Assembly (NCBI RefSeq): GCF_000583655.1
Contig: NZ_BAKI01000004.1
Location: 1 to 64,000, forward strand
DNA length: 64,000 nucleotides
DNA from: Lentilactobacillus farraginis DSM 18382 = JCM 14108
GTDB lineage: Bacteria; Bacillota; Bacilli; Lactobacillales; Lactobacillaceae
Reading direction: 5' to 3'
A program made the position numbers and the translations under genes. Each line of letters begins with the position of its first letter. Within the stretch, counting starts at the first letter, position 1. Below the pieces are notes generated by a model, which had not been told where the DNA came from, did no database searches, and saw only the letters and a list, made by a program, of their open reading frames with translations. Shown here piece by piece: positions 29,625 through 39,805 of this stretch.

Positions 29625-31774
29625 TTACTTTCCCCTTTAAGTTCCAACTTGGTTTGAAAACAGCCGGTGTTGTTTCGATATACATATCTTACCATACCCG
29701 ATTTCTGGGTATTTAAAATTTTTACGTGGGCCTTACTTAGTGTCACCAACGTTTCTTCATTCGGGTGGTGATACCGATTGTTTCGTCCGGCCGAAATCAA
29801 TGCCAGCCGTGGTTGAATCTGAGAAATAAACTGTGGATTCGAAGATGTCCGACTGCCATGATGCCCAACTTTAATAACGTCGGCTTTTAACCCGGGGTGT
29901 CGTTGGAGGGTTGCCATCTCACCCGGTTGGTCCAAATCACCCATAAAAAGCCAATTAAGGCCGCCAAATCGGCCGCTGAGAACTTCTGAATCACCGTTTT
30001 CACCCTTTCCTGACAGATAGGGATGCAAAACCGTCAGTGGTAAACCGGAAACCCGGGATTCATCATTAACCGGTAAAACCAGCGTTTCGGGGGTTTTTCC
30101 CGCTAAGCGTTTCATAAAGTTGGTATTTTGCTGCATGCCGAGTGGAATAACGATTTGCTTAATCCGCATTTCTCGGATAAAGGCCTGTAAATCCCCGCAA
30201 TGGTCTGCATCCTGATGGCTAATACAAATTGAGTCAATTTGTGAAATTCCGATGCTTTTAAGATAATTGATGGAAATTCGCGCTGCCTGGTAGTTTTCAG
30301 TTCCCCGCTGCCATTTCTGTTGGTTAAAAATCGGCTTGCCGCCCGTGTCGATTAAAGTGACCGAGCGGTTAAACGGTGTTCGAATCAGGAAACTGTCACC
30401 TTGGCCAACGTCAAACATCGTCACTTCGCCATGAAGTGGATAATGAATCCAAATAAACGTTCCCAAATATAAGCCAATCAAAGCAGCCCAGCAGATTTTC
30501 AGCTTTTTTCCTAAATGAATGATCACAATTAGCGTTAATCCAAACATCAGTAAAGCAATCAGCACCGGTGGTTTACCAAATAAAATCATACCAGGTAGGC
30601 GACCAACGAGATTTAAACCATCATTAAAGGTCCGAAGAAGCCATTCTACCGGACCAGTTAACTGTGGGTTAATCAACCCCAAGCCCAATCCCAGCAAGAC
30701 CAGTGGAAAAATGGTACTACCAAAAAGCGGCAGGACCATCAAATTGACCGCCAAGCTTAAAACGTGCCACTCATATAAATGAAATAATAGAATCGGCAGC
30801 GATAATAGATTCAGTAAAACCGTCTGTTTGAGAAAGGATCGCTTCGAAACGGCAATTAGACCAAATGCCAACCCATAACTAAGCTGCACACTCATCATAA
30901 ACATTGCCTCAGGTAATAGGAATAAATGAATCATTAAGGTCAAGCTGAGTGCTGCCAAAGGTGAAACTTTAATTTCAACCAGCTGTCCCAACATGACGAT
31001 TGCTGCGGTTAAAACTGCCCGAAGCAAGCTGGGCGTCCCACCGGAAAAAAGGTAGTAACCAGCCAGACAAGCTAATTTAATGACTATTTTAAATTTCTTT
31101 CCTAATCCCAGCATTGTTAATAAACGGTCAATTACTGTTAGAAAATAATAAACGTGCATCCCTGAGATACTAAAGATATGCAGTAATCCCAACTGCTGAG
31201 CACCTGTCATCTCTTCAAAAAAATTACTTTCCCGATTGCCGCTGATTAAGCCCATCGCATAAATCCGCAGCATTTTAGGTAATCCTCGGCAGTAGTGGTT
31301 AAACCGGGAGCGAAAATCATGAATTCGGTCAGCTATCGATTCATGCATAAGCGGTCGCAGCGATTCAATCTCGGATACTGAAAACATGTCATAAACCTTT
31401 TGGTGATGATAAAAAGCCCGCATATCAAATTGATTGATATTTGTTGCTTCGTTAATTGCCTGCTGCTCGCCGGTTACCGTTAAGATTAATGGCCGGGAAC
31501 TACCGGTTATCCGCTGTTTTTGTTCTAAAGATTGAAAGCGGGCATAGTAAACGGTTTTGCGACCGGTATCCGGCGAAACAGCCAGCGTATGAAAGCGATC
31601 GCCATCACTTACAATCATATCCGGATATATTTTAATACTTTCATGACAATTGGCCTTTTCAATCGGCAAATCATTTGCAACAGTTAATTTCACGGTAATT
31701 ATAAATAATAGTCCTGCTCCAAGCACCACGATTATTAATTTAATATTTTGAAGCAATCCCAGCCGGATAGCCAA
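29621..31774 (-). CDS. comEC: Competence DNA channel protein ComEC/Rec2
   Basis: 717 residues from an internal TTG. N-terminal DUF4131-type region, the multi-helix competence domain (about 170-430, with LLHIFSISGMHVYYF) and a C-terminal metallo-beta-lactamase-like domain with MFDVGQGDSFLIRTP and SHQDADHCGDL. Forms the inner-membrane channel for single-stranded DNA uptake. The same frame continues upstream to 31868 as a very hydrophobic stretch without ATG, so the true start is probably upstream, possibly the TTG at about 31863 if one base is missing in the T5 run near 31850. Otherwise intact. Confidence 0.88.
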   Translation of the reverse strand: MAIRLGLLQNIKLIIVVLGAGLLFIITVKLTVANDLPIEKANCHESIKIYPDMIVSDGDRFHTLAVSPDTGRKTVYYARFQSLEQKQRITGSSRPLILTVTGEQQAINEATNINQFDMRAFYHHQKVYDMFSVSEIESLRPLMHESIADRIHDFRSRFNHYCRGLPKMLRIYAMGLISGNRESNFFEEMTGAQQLGLLHIFSISGMHVYYFLTVIDRLLTMLGLGKKFKIVIKLACLAGYYLFSGGTPSLLRAVLTAAIVMLGQLVEIKVSPLAALSLTLMIHLFLLPEAMFMMSVQLSYGLAFGLIAVSKRSFLKQTVLLNLLSLPILLFHLYEWHVLSLAVNLMVLPLFGSTIFPLVLLGLGLGLINPQLTGPVEWLLRTFNDGLNLVGRLPGMILFGKPPVLIALLMFGLTLIVIIHLGKKLKICWAALIGLYLGTFIWIHYPLHGEVTMFDVGQGDSFLIRTPFNRSVTLIDTGGKPIFNQQKWQRGTENYQAARISINYLKSIGISQIDSICISHQDADHCGDLQAFIREMRIKQIVIPLGMQQNTNFMKRLAGKTPETLVLPVNDESRVSGLPLTVLHPYLSGKGENGDSEVLSGRFGGLNWLFMGDLDQPGEMATLQRHPGLKADVIKVGHHGSRTSSNPQFISQIQPRLALISAGRNNRYHHPNEETLVTLSKAHVKILNTQKSGMVRYVYRNNTGCFQTKLELKGESK

Positions 31775-31872
31775 AAGCCCCAGCAGAAGTGCGCCAATTA
31801 ACAGATTTCCAAATAGGAAAACACTTAAAAATAATAAACCTGCCGCCGGAAAAATAAGCCAATTTCCAATAA

Positions 31873-32349
31873 TTAATCAGATAAATAGGAGTTGAATGGC
31901 ACCCTGTCCATGTCGGAATGAGTGAGTTTAATTTTATTTAACGCAACATTTTTTAATTGAATTAGTTTCTGGGCGTAATCATCATTGTGATAATTGCGTA
32001 AATAGTTAATTTTTTTAATGCCTGCCTGCAACAACATCTTTGTACACTGTAAACAAGGAAAATCCGTTACATAGATTTCCGCACCGTCAGTCGATTCACC
32101 AAATTTGGCACATTGCAAAATGGCATTCATTTCCGCGTGAATCGTTCGCACACAATGACCGTCTACCAAGTAACAGCCAACGTCAATACAATGATCATCA
32201 CCGGCCACCGAGCCGTTATAGCCCCCGGCAATAATCCGCTTGTCACGGACAATAACCGCCCCGACCGATAAGCGTTCACACGTACTTCTTGAAGCTAATA
32301 GGACTGCCTGCATCATAAAATACTGGTCCCACTTAATTCGATTATCCAT
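31873..32349 (-). CDS. comEB: dCMP deaminase family protein ComEB
   Basis: 158 residues from the ATG behind GGAAGGTGAAAAA. Zinc cytidine/deoxycytidylate deaminase motifs HAEMNAILQC (catalytic Glu) and PCLQCTK near the middle, with an additional His/Cys cluster DDHCIDVGC typical of dCMP deaminases. Converts dCMP to dUMP; in the com operon it is not required for DNA uptake. Lies between comEA and comEC. An alternative start at 32376 would add MIYFMEGEK but lacks a binding site. Confidence 0.93.
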   Translation of the reverse strand: MDNRIKWDQYFMMQAVLLASRSTCERLSVGAVIVRDKRIIAGGYNGSVAGDDHCIDVGCYLVDGHCVRTIHAEMNAILQCAKFGESTDGAEIYVTDFPCLQCTKMLLQAGIKKINYLRNYHNDDYAQKLIQLKNVALNKIKLTHSDMDRVPFNSYLSD

Positions 32350-32397
32350 TTTTTCACCTTCCATGAAATAAATCATATCTCAATTTTAGGTTTAGGG

Positions 32398-33153
32398 CTA
32401 CACACAAATTGACGATTTTAAATTATCAAACGTTTTATCACCAAATCCCGGTACGTCTTTAAGCTCTTCAATTCGCTTAAATTGCCCATGAGCTTGACGA
32501 TAAGCAATAATCTGATCTGCCTTTTTATCGCCGATGCCGTTTAATTCTTGAAGCTTGGTCTTATCAGCAGTATTCAAATTAATTTTTCCCGTTTGATCAC
32601 TTGAACCGGTCGGCCCAGCTGACGCCTGAGCGGCCGAATCAACAGCGGCACTGTCAGAGCTAGCTGCCGGTGCTGATTGGCTTGGCGTCGCATTTAACGA
32701 CCGATTACCTTTAATTTCACCCTTGATTGGAATATAAATAACCTGCTGATCGGCCAGCTTCTGGGCGAGATTGATCTGTTTCTTGTCGGCCGATCGATTG
32801 AAACCGCCAGCCAAGTCAATCGCGTCAACTACCCGCATATTTGCGCCAACCTGGTAAACCCCAGGATTTTTAACCGCTCCCTTCACATCAACGTAGAATT
32901 GCTGATTGGTGCTTTGCGAGGCGCTGGTGGCTGCCGTCGAAGCAGTACCTGCACTTGTTGCCTGTGATTGACTTGCACCGGTACTCGTCGATGTCGCCAC
33001 CGTGGCGGCCATTTCTTGACTTTGAGGATGATCCTTTGCAGGATGATTGAATGCCAACATAAAAATCCCAATTACCAAAACGCCAATCACAACGACCACG
33101 CCAACCAAAACCTGATAAAAATACGTCTCAATAAACTCGTGAATCCTATTCAT
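32398..33153 (-). CDS. comEA: Competence DNA receptor ComEA
   Basis: 251 residues from the ATG behind AGGGAGGAACAG. One membrane anchor (about residues 14-38), a low-complexity Ser/Ala/Thr/Gln linker, a SLBB-like domain (YVDVKGAVKNPGVY, GANMRVVDAIDLAGGF) and a C-terminal helix-hairpin-helix pair (INLNTADKTKLQELNGIG, IEELKDVPGFG) that binds DNA. It receives double-stranded DNA at the surface for ComEC. First of comEA-comEB-comEC-holA. Intact, so at least this part of the uptake machine is encoded. Confidence 0.94.
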   Translation of the reverse strand: MNRIHEFIETYFYQVLVGVVVVIGVLVIGIFMLAFNHPAKDHPQSQEMAATVATSTSTGASQSQATSAGTASTAATSASQSTNQQFYVDVKGAVKNPGVYQVGANMRVVDAIDLAGGFNRSADKKQINLAQKLADQQVIYIPIKGEIKGNRSLNATPSQSAPAASSDSAAVDSAAQASAGPTGSSDQTGKINLNTADKTKLQELNGIGDKKADQIIAYRQAHGQFKRIEELKDVPGFGDKTFDNLKSSICV

Positions 33154-33181
33154 ACTGTTCCTCCCTTCTATCATTAGATAC

Positions 33182-33213
33182 GAAAAAAGGATTAGCAGTT
33201 TTCTAATCCTTTG
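33182..33213 (-). terminator. Terminator after sepM
   Basis: Minus-strand CCAAAGGATTAGAAAAC / GCTAATCCTTTTTTCG hairpin with T run. Separates the sepM transcript from the com operon. Confidence 0.85.
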
Positions 33214-33223
33214 GACCCATTAC

Positions 33224-34264
33224 TTATTTATTTTTTTGAAGTGCCGTGACCGCTTGAGAAAAGGTCTCAACGGGGATGACTTTCATATTAGGCGCGTACT
33301 TTTTGGCCGTCTGTTTAGCAAGTTGATAATTCGTCAAGTGGCCGGGTTCATATTTCAAAATTGTTTTGGTTGGTTTAAGGTAAGGTGCCAAGAAAATCTT
33401 AGCGCCATTCTTTTTGGCCGCAATAATTTTTTTATCAATTCCCCCAATTTCACCAACTTGACCATAGGAATTAATAGTTCCGGTTCCAGCAACTTTTTGG
33501 CCATGTCGCAGATCCTGATTTGTCAGCTGGCCGTATATTTGCAGTGAAAACATTAACCCACCAGATGGACCGCCAACTTGGCCGGGGTTTACCTTAATCG
33601 GCACACTCGTGTGGACTTTAACATCATCCGTCAGCGTAATCCCAATTCCCGGTCGATGGTTGGCAATTTCAATCAACGGCTGGGTAACCCGGTGCATTTT
33701 CCCACTTCGCTTATAATCAATCGTTAATTTCTGGCCAACTTTTTGCTTTCGAACGTAATTAACGAAACCATCTGCGTTTTTAAATTGATGGCCATCAATT
33801 TTAACAACTACATCGCCCACCCGCAGATGATGATAAAACTTGGATTTCTTTTCAATACTTAGAATATAAATCCCATTATACGTTCGTTTAACCTGCCGGT
33901 GAGCATGCTTATATGCCGTATAAATTGCCTCACCAATTGAGCTTTCCATGTAAAAATGCTGAACTTTGTCGTATTCCTTCATATTCTGGCCGTCAGTCAC
34001 GCTATCATCCGATTCAACAGAGTAATATGGGCTTAGCTTAGCATACAGATAGGTTAGTGGCCTGGCCTGCGCAATACTGACGGAAGTCAACATAAACATG
34101 CCTTTCTGTTTATCCGGATGGTTCTTGATTGATACAATTTGACTCAGATCCGAGGCATCGCCGGGGCCCTCAATATAATTCGGCAGCGGCCAAAAAAGGG
34201 CTGCCAGTATGATAATCGCAGCGATGACGCCCAGAACATATTTTTTGATTCCCTTCTTTTGCAT
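33224..34264 (-). CDS. SepM-type PDZ/Lon-fold membrane protease
   Basis: 346 residues. One N-terminal membrane helix (about 7-27), a PDZ domain (about 130-205, with GDVVVKIDGHQF) and a C-terminal Lon-type serine protease domain with the catalytic Ser in GGPSGGLMFSL and the catalytic Lys in IDKKIIAAKKNGAKIFLAP. Homologues (YlbL in bacilli, SepM in streptococci) cleave extracytoplasmic peptides, in streptococci the competence pheromone. Placed between coaD and the com operon, as in many Firmicutes. Substrate here is unknown. Confidence 0.9.
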   Translation of the reverse strand: MQKKGIKKYVLGVIAAIIILAALFWPLPNYIEGPGDASDLSQIVSIKNHPDKQKGMFMLTSVSIAQARPLTYLYAKLSPYYSVESDDSVTDGQNMKEYDKVQHFYMESSIGEAIYTAYKHAHRQVKRTYNGIYILSIEKKSKFYHHLRVGDVVVKIDGHQFKNADGFVNYVRKQKVGQKLTIDYKRSGKMHRVTQPLIEIANHRPGIGITLTDDVKVHTSVPIKVNPGQVGGPSGGLMFSLQIYGQLTNQDLRHGQKVAGTGTINSYGQVGEIGGIDKKIIAAKKNGAKIFLAPYLKPTKTILKYEPGHLTNYQLAKQTAKKYAPNMKVIPVETFSQAVTALQKNK

Positions 34265-34279
34265 TAATTATTCACTCTT

Positions 34280-34755
34280 CTATCGAAATTTATTTTGAAG
34301 TGCCTGAGAAACAATTGGCGGCACAAATTTTGAAACGTCACCATGAAATTTAGCGATTTCCTTGATCATACTCGACGACAAATCCCGATACTGCCCCGCA
34401 GTTGGAATAAAAACGGTTTGAATCGTCGGCGCCAAGCGTTATTTAATCCGGCAATTGACATTTCAGCATCAAGATCAGCACTCCCCCGCACACCGCGTAC
34501 TAAAACGGATGCTCCGATTTCTTCAGCCAAATGAACGGTTAATTCTTGAGAGGTCAATACCTCAACTCGCTCATTTGATTGAAAAACCGCCTTGACAAAC
34601 CCAGCGCGTTCTTCAGGCGTAAAGAGCGCCTTTTTATGCGTATTGATGCTAATTGCGACAAATAATTTATCAAAAATAGTGCTGGCCCGTCGAATAACAT
34701 CGATATGGCCAAACGTAATCGGGTCAAAACTACCAGCATATAATGCATTTACCAT
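34280..34755 (-). pseudogene. coaD: Phosphopantetheine adenylyltransferase, single frameshift
   Basis: The first frame carries the nucleotidyltransferase start YAGSFDPITFGHIDVI and VRGVRGSADLDAEM, then runs out of frame. Adding one base near 34433-34437 gives NNALAPTIQTVFIP and the C-terminal SSSMIKEIAKFHGDV motif, ending at 34280 with 158 residues, the normal size. It makes dephospho-CoA from phosphopantetheine and ATP. Because this step is normally essential, a real disruption is improbable; this is the best single argument that the frameshifts in this window are assembly errors. Confidence 0.92.
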
Positions 34756-34756
34756 A

Positions 34757-35320
34757 TTATTTACTCTCCATTTGATACGTATAAATTGTTAAATTGGTCA
34801 AACCATAGTTTTTCTGCTTCACTACCGTAAAACGATCAAGCTTATCCGGTAATTGGGTCTGATTATCAGTTTCACAAATCACAACAGCATCAGCCGCCAA
34901 TAATTTCAAAGTTGCCAAAGCCGTCAGTGTTTCAACAATCCGCTGCGCTTTATACGGTGGATCCAAATAGACCATGTTAAATTGCCAATTGGCCTTTGCC
35001 AATGACAATAACACCTTATCTGCCGTGCCTTTAATGACTTCAAAACGGTCAGCTTCATGAATCTTATCAATGTTATCTTTAATGGTCTTAATCGCTTGAT
35101 ATTGCCTGTCAACCAATACGGCCCTTGCCATTCCTCTTGAAACCGCTTCGATGCCCACTGCACCGGAACCGGCAAATAGATCCAAGAAAGTGCCGCCATC
35201 AAAGTATGGTCCCGTCATACTGAAAAGGGACTCCTTAACTTTGTCGGTCGTCGGTCTGGTTTGGTCACTCTTGACCGGATTTAAGCGAATTCCGCCAAAT
35301 TTTCCTGATGTAATTCTCAT
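34757..35320 (-). CDS. rsmD: 16S rRNA (guanine-N2)-methyltransferase RsmD
   Basis: 187 residues. RITSGKFGG N-terminus, DKVKESLFSM, SAM-binding motif LDLFAGSGAVGIEAVSRG near 45-62 and the catalytic DPPY motif (YLDPPYK) near 118. Methylates G966-equivalent in 16S rRNA. It ends one base before coaD begins, so the two are coupled, a very conserved pair. Confidence 0.95.
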   Translation of the reverse strand: MRITSGKFGGIRLNPVKSDQTRPTTDKVKESLFSMTGPYFDGGTFLDLFAGSGAVGIEAVSRGMARAVLVDRQYQAIKTIKDNIDKIHEADRFEVIKGTADKVLLSLAKANWQFNMVYLDPPYKAQRIVETLTALATLKLLAADAVVICETDNQTQLPDKLDRFTVVKQKNYGLTNLTIYTYQMESK

Positions 35321-35335
35321 CGTAACGATTCCCCA

Positions 35336-35623
35336 CTAGTCATTAAAGTCTTCTTCAAATTTTTCGTCCAATTCAGTTGGATCTTTCCCCTGAACTTCTT
35401 TTACCAGCTCATTTAATTTTGAGGGAACCACCTGTTTGACATAATTCAACGCAGTCAGCTTCTTAATGGTGTCCGCTTCATCATCTGCGCTAACATAAAT
35501 AATTGCATACCGCATATGCTTTGATACGTAATCCAACCGCCCGAAGGTTCGTAAATGACGAACATACTTTAGCGAGTGTAAATAAACAATTAATCCAACT
35601 GTTGCTTGAATTTCAAATGGCAA
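35336..35623 (-). CDS. ylbG: YlbG family protein (DUF2129)
   Basis: 95 residues. Conserved GLIVYLHSLKYVRHLRTFG near 11-29 and YVSKHMRYAIIYV near 32-44 identify the DUF2129/UPF0298 family. Start is TTG behind AAGGAGATG. Acidic C-terminal tail. Function unknown; usually found with rsmD and coaD, as here. Confidence 0.9.
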   Translation of the reverse strand: MPFEIQATVGLIVYLHSLKYVRHLRTFGRLDYVSKHMRYAIIYVSADDEADTIKKLTALNYVKQVVPSKLNELVKEVQGKDPTELDEKFEEDFND

Positions 35624-35641
35624 ATTAACATCTCCTTGTAA

Positions 35642-36820
35642 TTAGTTGGTCACTGTTTGATAATTGATTCGTTCAAGCCGCTGCCGGCCACTGATATTCA
35701 ACACCATACCAATACAGAGTGCCAGGGTCATCATGCTGGAACCACCATAACTGATAAACGGAAACGTCACACCGGTAATTGGCAGCAGACCAACAACGCC
35801 ACCCATATTAAACAAGGCCTGAATGGTTAAGTAAGTCGCCACCCCATAGCAAATCAGACTTTGATAAGCACTGCTGCTTCGAATGCCGATTAAAACCGTT
35901 CTAAAAATAATCAGGGCCAAGACGGCCATAACAACAATGGTTGTAAACGCGCCTAGTTCCTCCGTTAAAATAGCCATAATAAAGTCGGTATTCGGTTCAG
36001 GCAAATAACCCGTTTTTTGGATACTGTTTCCCAAACCGGATCCAAACAGGCCACCGTTACTGATGGCGTAAAAAGAATTTACAAGTTGCTGGCCAACACC
36101 GGTGGCGTGCTTAAACGGGTCGACAAACGCCGTAATTCTGCTTAATTGATAACTGTGAATCCGACCACTTTCTGACAAGGGCACCAAAACAAACATCAAA
36201 ATGGCATAAGCACTGCCCACCAGCGCAAGCAAATAAGTAACGCCCCTTTTCCAGGAAAAACCACTGGCAATCAGCATGGCAAACACGATGGTAAAATTAA
36301 TAGCCGCACCGCCCACATCTGGTTGAAGCAGAATTAAAACCAGTATCATCAACACAATTATCAGTGGATAACGTAGTGTCTGCCACCACTTTGCCGTTGA
36401 AATCGTCAACTTATCCTGATCTTTTGCGATTGCATCGGCTATTAAAATAATCAGATAAAATTTAGCAAATTCCGCCGGCTGAATATTGATTCCGCCGATG
36501 GGAATCCATCCCGCGGCACCATTGACCGTTTTTCCGACCGCCAGTAGCCCAAATAGGACCGCAACAAAAAGATACCCCAAAAAGTGCAGTAACCGCTGAT
36601 TACGAATCTTTTTAAGATTAAGGGCCGTGGTTCCAAAAACCAATCCCAGACTAACTAAAACAAAAATTACCTGCTTAATCAAATAGCTTTTAGGACTGCC
36701 GCCGTTTTGAATGCCGATGTTCGCACTGGCAGAATAGACCATAATAACTCCCAGTATACATAGAATGATGTACGGCAAAAAGATAAATAAATCCAGATGT
36801 TTCAAACGCGCCTTGGCCAT
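35642..36820 (-). CDS. ftsW: SEDS glycosyltransferase FtsW
   Basis: 392 residues from the ATG behind GTGGAGTGAAAAC. About ten membrane helices; SEDS signatures include WIPIGGINIQPAEFAK, ILLQPDVGGA and GGLFGSGLGNSIQKTGYLPEPNTDFIMAI-type sequence with GITLPFISYGG-like TFPFISYGGSSM. Polymerises lipid II with a partner class B PBP at the division septum. RodA is possible by fold, but the genome context ftsW-ylbG-rsmD supports FtsW. Confidence 0.92.
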   Translation of the reverse strand: MAKARLKHLDLFIFLPYIILCILGVIMVYSASANIGIQNGGSPKSYLIKQVIFVLVSLGLVFGTTALNLKKIRNQRLLHFLGYLFVAVLFGLLAVGKTVNGAAGWIPIGGINIQPAEFAKFYLIILIADAIAKDQDKLTISTAKWWQTLRYPLIIVLMILVLILLQPDVGGAAINFTIVFAMLIASGFSWKRGVTYLLALVGSAYAILMFVLVPLSESGRIHSYQLSRITAFVDPFKHATGVGQQLVNSFYAISNGGLFGSGLGNSIQKTGYLPEPNTDFIMAILTEELGAFTTIVVMAVLALIIFRTVLIGIRSSSAYQSLICYGVATYLTIQALFNMGGVVGLLPITGVTFPFISYGGSSMMTLALCIGMVLNISGRQRLERINYQTVTN

Positions 36821-36986
36821 AGTTTTCACTCCACTTTTCCTCAAAAATTGTTCATGAAACATTGGTCTTAATTATAGCATACCAAGAATCAGACGCCGAC
36901 TTTCAAAAGTAGACATAACCGGATTTTAAGAAGCGGCCAGCCCCCGCATCATTTTATTTCGTCACCCGGGGTTAAACCAAAACAGC

Positions 36987-37040
36987 AAAAAAGCCCCCGC
37001 TAGGAACTGGGTCATCGACCAAATTCCTACCAGGGGCTGG
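36987..37040 (-). terminator. Terminator after typA
   Basis: Minus-strand AGCCCCTGGTAGGAATTTGGTC / GACCCAGTTCCTAGCGGGGGCT followed by TTTTTTGC. Long GC-rich stem. Confidence 0.88.
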
Positions 37041-37063
37041 CTTAATTCGTCTAATTACTCAAA

Positions 37064-38911
37064 TTAAGCGTGTTTTCTTCTCTTAGCTTCTTTTTCACGT
37101 GCGTTAGTGTTCAAAATCTTCTTTCGAAGCCGAACAAAGTGAGGCGTTACTTCACACAACTCATCTTCGTTCAAAAATTCAAGCGATTCTTCAAGTGTTA
37201 AATGAGTTGGGGTTTTAATCCGCGCCATGTCATCTGAACCGGCAGCCCGGACGTTTGTTAAGTTCTTACCTTTGGTAATATTAACCGTAATATCGTTTTC
37301 ACGGTTATTTTGACCAACGATCATCCCTTCATAAACTTCCGTACCCGGATCAATCAGTAATTCACCACGACTTTCAATGCCCATCATGGCATAAGTGGTT
37401 GCTTTGCCGGCATTCATTGAAACCAAGGTTCCCTTCTTCCGGCCAGGATTCCAACCCTTGATAACCGGCAGATACTTTTCAAACGTATGGTTCATAATAC
37501 CGTAACCACGCGTTAATGACAAGAATTCAGTTGAATAACCGATTAAACCTCTTGATGGTGCCAGGAAGGTTAATCGAGTCTGGCCATTATCGTTGGTCTC
37601 CATATTTTGCATTTCTGCTTTTCGTTGTGAAAGCGTATCGATAACGGAACCAGTGTATTCATCAGGCGTATCAATTTGAACTGATTCAAACGGTTCGCAC
37701 ATTTGACCGTCAATTTCACGATAGATAACTTCCGGACGGGATGCCTGCAGCTCATAGCCTTCTCGACGAAGCGTTTCAATCAAGATTGACAAATGCAGCT
37801 CCCCACGACCGGAAACAACCCAAGATCCAGGCTGATCAGTATCCTCAACTCTTAACGAAACATCGGTATGCAATTCCCGCTTGAGTCGATCGCCCAACTG
37901 ACGGGCAGTCACAAATTTACCATCCTGACCGGCGAATGGTGATGTGTTGGTCCCAAATGTCATTTGCAAAGTTGGGGCATCGATTCGCAGAATTGGTAAA
38001 GCTTCCGGTGTATCCGGTGATACGACGGTTTCACCAACATTAATTTCTTCCATTCCGGAAACTGCAATTAAATCACCGGCTTTGGCTTCGTTGATGTCAA
38101 CTTTCTGAAGACCGATGAAGCCCATCAACTTGGTAACCCGGAAGTTTTTCTTTGAACCATCCAGCTTCATAACTGTTACGTTATCGCCAACTTTAATTCT
38201 TCCTCGGAAAATTCGACCAATTCCAATTCGGCCGACAAAATCATTATAGTCCAATAACGCCACTTGGAATTGAAGCGGTTCGTCAGAATTATCGATTGGA
38301 GCTGGGATATGCTTGATAATCGTATCAAAAATCGGTTTCATTGTATGCTCCTGAGTCGAAACGTCGGAGTCATAGCTGGATGTCCCATTCATTGCTGAAG
38401 CATAAATAACCGGGAAGTCCAATTGTTCTTCATCGGCACCTAATTCAATAAATAAATCCAATACTTCGTCCACAACTTCTTCAGGTCGAGCACCTTCCCG
38501 GTCAACCTTGTTAATCACAACAATTGGCGTCAGGTGTTGTTCCAAAGCTTTTTTCAGAACGAACCGGGTTTGCGGCATCGTACCTTCAAACGCATCAACA
38601 ACCAGTAAAACACCATCAACCATTCGCATGATTCGTTCAACTTCACCACCGAAATCGGCATGTCCCGGTGTATCCAAAATATTAATTTGCTTATCGCCGT
38701 ACTTAACTGCCGTATTCTTTGAAAGGATGGTGATGCCCCGTTCTCTTTCAATGGCGTTTGAATCAAGTGCACGATCTTCGATTTGAGTATGAGCAGCCAA
38801 AGTATCGGATTGCTTCAACATTTCATTAACCAAAGTTGTCTTACCGTGGTCAACGTGAGCAATAATAGCGATATTTCGAATGTCATCCCGTGTTTTAAGT
38901 TTTGTATCCAA
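37064..38911 (-). CDS. typA: Ribosome-associated GTPase TypA/BipA
   Basis: 615 residues. EF-G-like GTPase: G1 [10 protein letters not shown] near 19, switch [13 protein letters not shown] near 78, NKVD near 132 and SAMNG near 170; then beta-barrel, two alpha/beta domains and the BipA-specific C-terminal domain ([28 protein letters not shown] region). Assists ribosome assembly and stress growth. GAAGGGAAGC before the ATG. Upstream is the suhB-like gene; own terminator downstream. Confidence 0.96.
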   Translation of the reverse strand: MDTKLKTRDDIRNIAIIAHVDHGKTTLVNEMLKQSDTLAAHTQIEDRALDSNAIERERGITILSKNTAVKYGDKQINILDTPGHADFGGEVERIMRMVDGVLLVVDAFEGTMPQTRFVLKKALEQHLTPIVVINKVDREGARPEEVVDEVLDLFIELGADEEQLDFPVIYASAMNGTSSYDSDVSTQEHTMKPIFDTIIKHIPAPIDNSDEPLQFQVALLDYNDFVGRIGIGRIFRGRIKVGDNVTVMKLDGSKKNFRVTKLMGFIGLQKVDINEAKAGDLIAVSGMEEINVGETVVSPDTPEALPILRIDAPTLQMTFGTNTSPFAGQDGKFVTARQLGDRLKRELHTDVSLRVEDTDQPGSWVVSGRGELHLSILIETLRREGYELQASRPEVIYREIDGQMCEPFESVQIDTPDEYTGSVIDTLSQRKAEMQNMETNDNGQTRLTFLAPSRGLIGYSTEFLSLTRGYGIMNHTFEKYLPVIKGWNPGRKKGTLVSMNAGKATTYAMMGIESRGELLIDPGTEVYEGMIVGQNNRENDITVNITKGKNLTNVRAAGSDDMARIKTPTHLTLEESLEFLNEDELCEVTPHFVRLRKKILNTNAREKEAKRRKHA

Positions 38912-38984
38912 ATTAGTTGCTTCCCTTCATTAAATAAATCAGACTCGCATGCGACACACCTGAATATAAATTATCCTATTCGCA

Positions 38985-39016
38985 TAAAAAAACTGTGACC
39001 ACTGTCAATGTCACAG
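38985..39016 (-). terminator. Terminator after suhB-like gene
   Basis: Minus-strand CTGTGACATTGACAGTGGTCACAG followed by TTTTTTTATG. Confidence 0.85.
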
Positions 39017-39025
39017 TATGATTCA

Positions 39026-39804
39026 TCACTTACCAACGATAGTAAGAACATCTCGATGTGCATTTCGCGTTGCTAATAATACCGCTGTTGATGATAACAT
39101 ACCTAATTGCTTGCCGTCAATAGTCGTGATCTTTAATCCGACCGCTTCGGCCAGAATTTTACCGGCACCAAAATCCCAAGGCTTCAGGTATGAAATATAC
39201 CCAACCAGCTCACCGCGCAGGACTGAAATAATGTCAATCCCGCGCTGCCATAGATTCGCATGCCGAGTGATTTTTCAGCAATTTCTACCATATTAAAATC
39301 ATTATTCAAAACCATCGGGCCGCTTAACCCGATTAAACCGTCTTTAAGTGCCGTATCGGCAACCTTATCCAGTGGGTGCCCATTATCAAAAACGCCTAGT
39401 TTGGGGCCACCCGACAGCAAGTGATTCCCAATTACATCCAAGATATAGCCCAATTCGCCAATACCATCCTGATAGAGGGCAATCATAATTGCAAAATGGT
39501 TGCGCTGCTTGACAAAGTTCATTGTCCCGTCAATCGGATCGACAATCCAAACCCTTCCCTGCGTGGAGTCAACCCGGTCACCAAAACCCTCTTCACCAAG
39601 TATTTTGGCATCAGGTTCAAACTCCCGAATTTTGGAAACAATGAATTTTTCGTTTTGTTTATCAATATTTGTCACAAGATCCCGACGACTGCTTTTAGTA
39701 TTAACGGTTAACCGGGTATCAATACTTCTTAAAACATTGTCCCGCGACTCACGCAGCCAGCCCTTGACGGTTTTATCAATTTTTTCAAGTTCACTAATCT
39801 CCAT
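39026..39804 (-). pseudogene. Inositol monophosphatase family protein, single frameshift
   Basis: N-terminal part has the metal motifs EEGFGDR, WIVDPIDGTMNFV and the residues before them typical of Mg2+-dependent sugar phosphatases. The first frame ends at 39184. One extra base near 39238-39243 (a CCC run) restores RIYGSAGIDIISVLRGELVGY and the second metal motif PWDFGAGKILAEAVG, ending at 39026 with 259 residues. The family dephosphorylates inositol phosphates, NADP or related compounds; the substrate is not clear here. It starts one base before UPF0223 ends, so the two are coupled. Confidence 0.88.
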
Positions 39805-39805
39805 G

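Noticed and set aside
32880-33060. Ser/Ala/Gln-rich repeats in comEA as a mobile or regulatory repeat
   Set aside because: They code for the linker between the membrane anchor and the extracellular domain of ComEA.
31873-33153. Degenerate competence operon
   Set aside because: comEA and comEB are complete and comEC only has an uncertain start, so there is no evidence of loss of function here.
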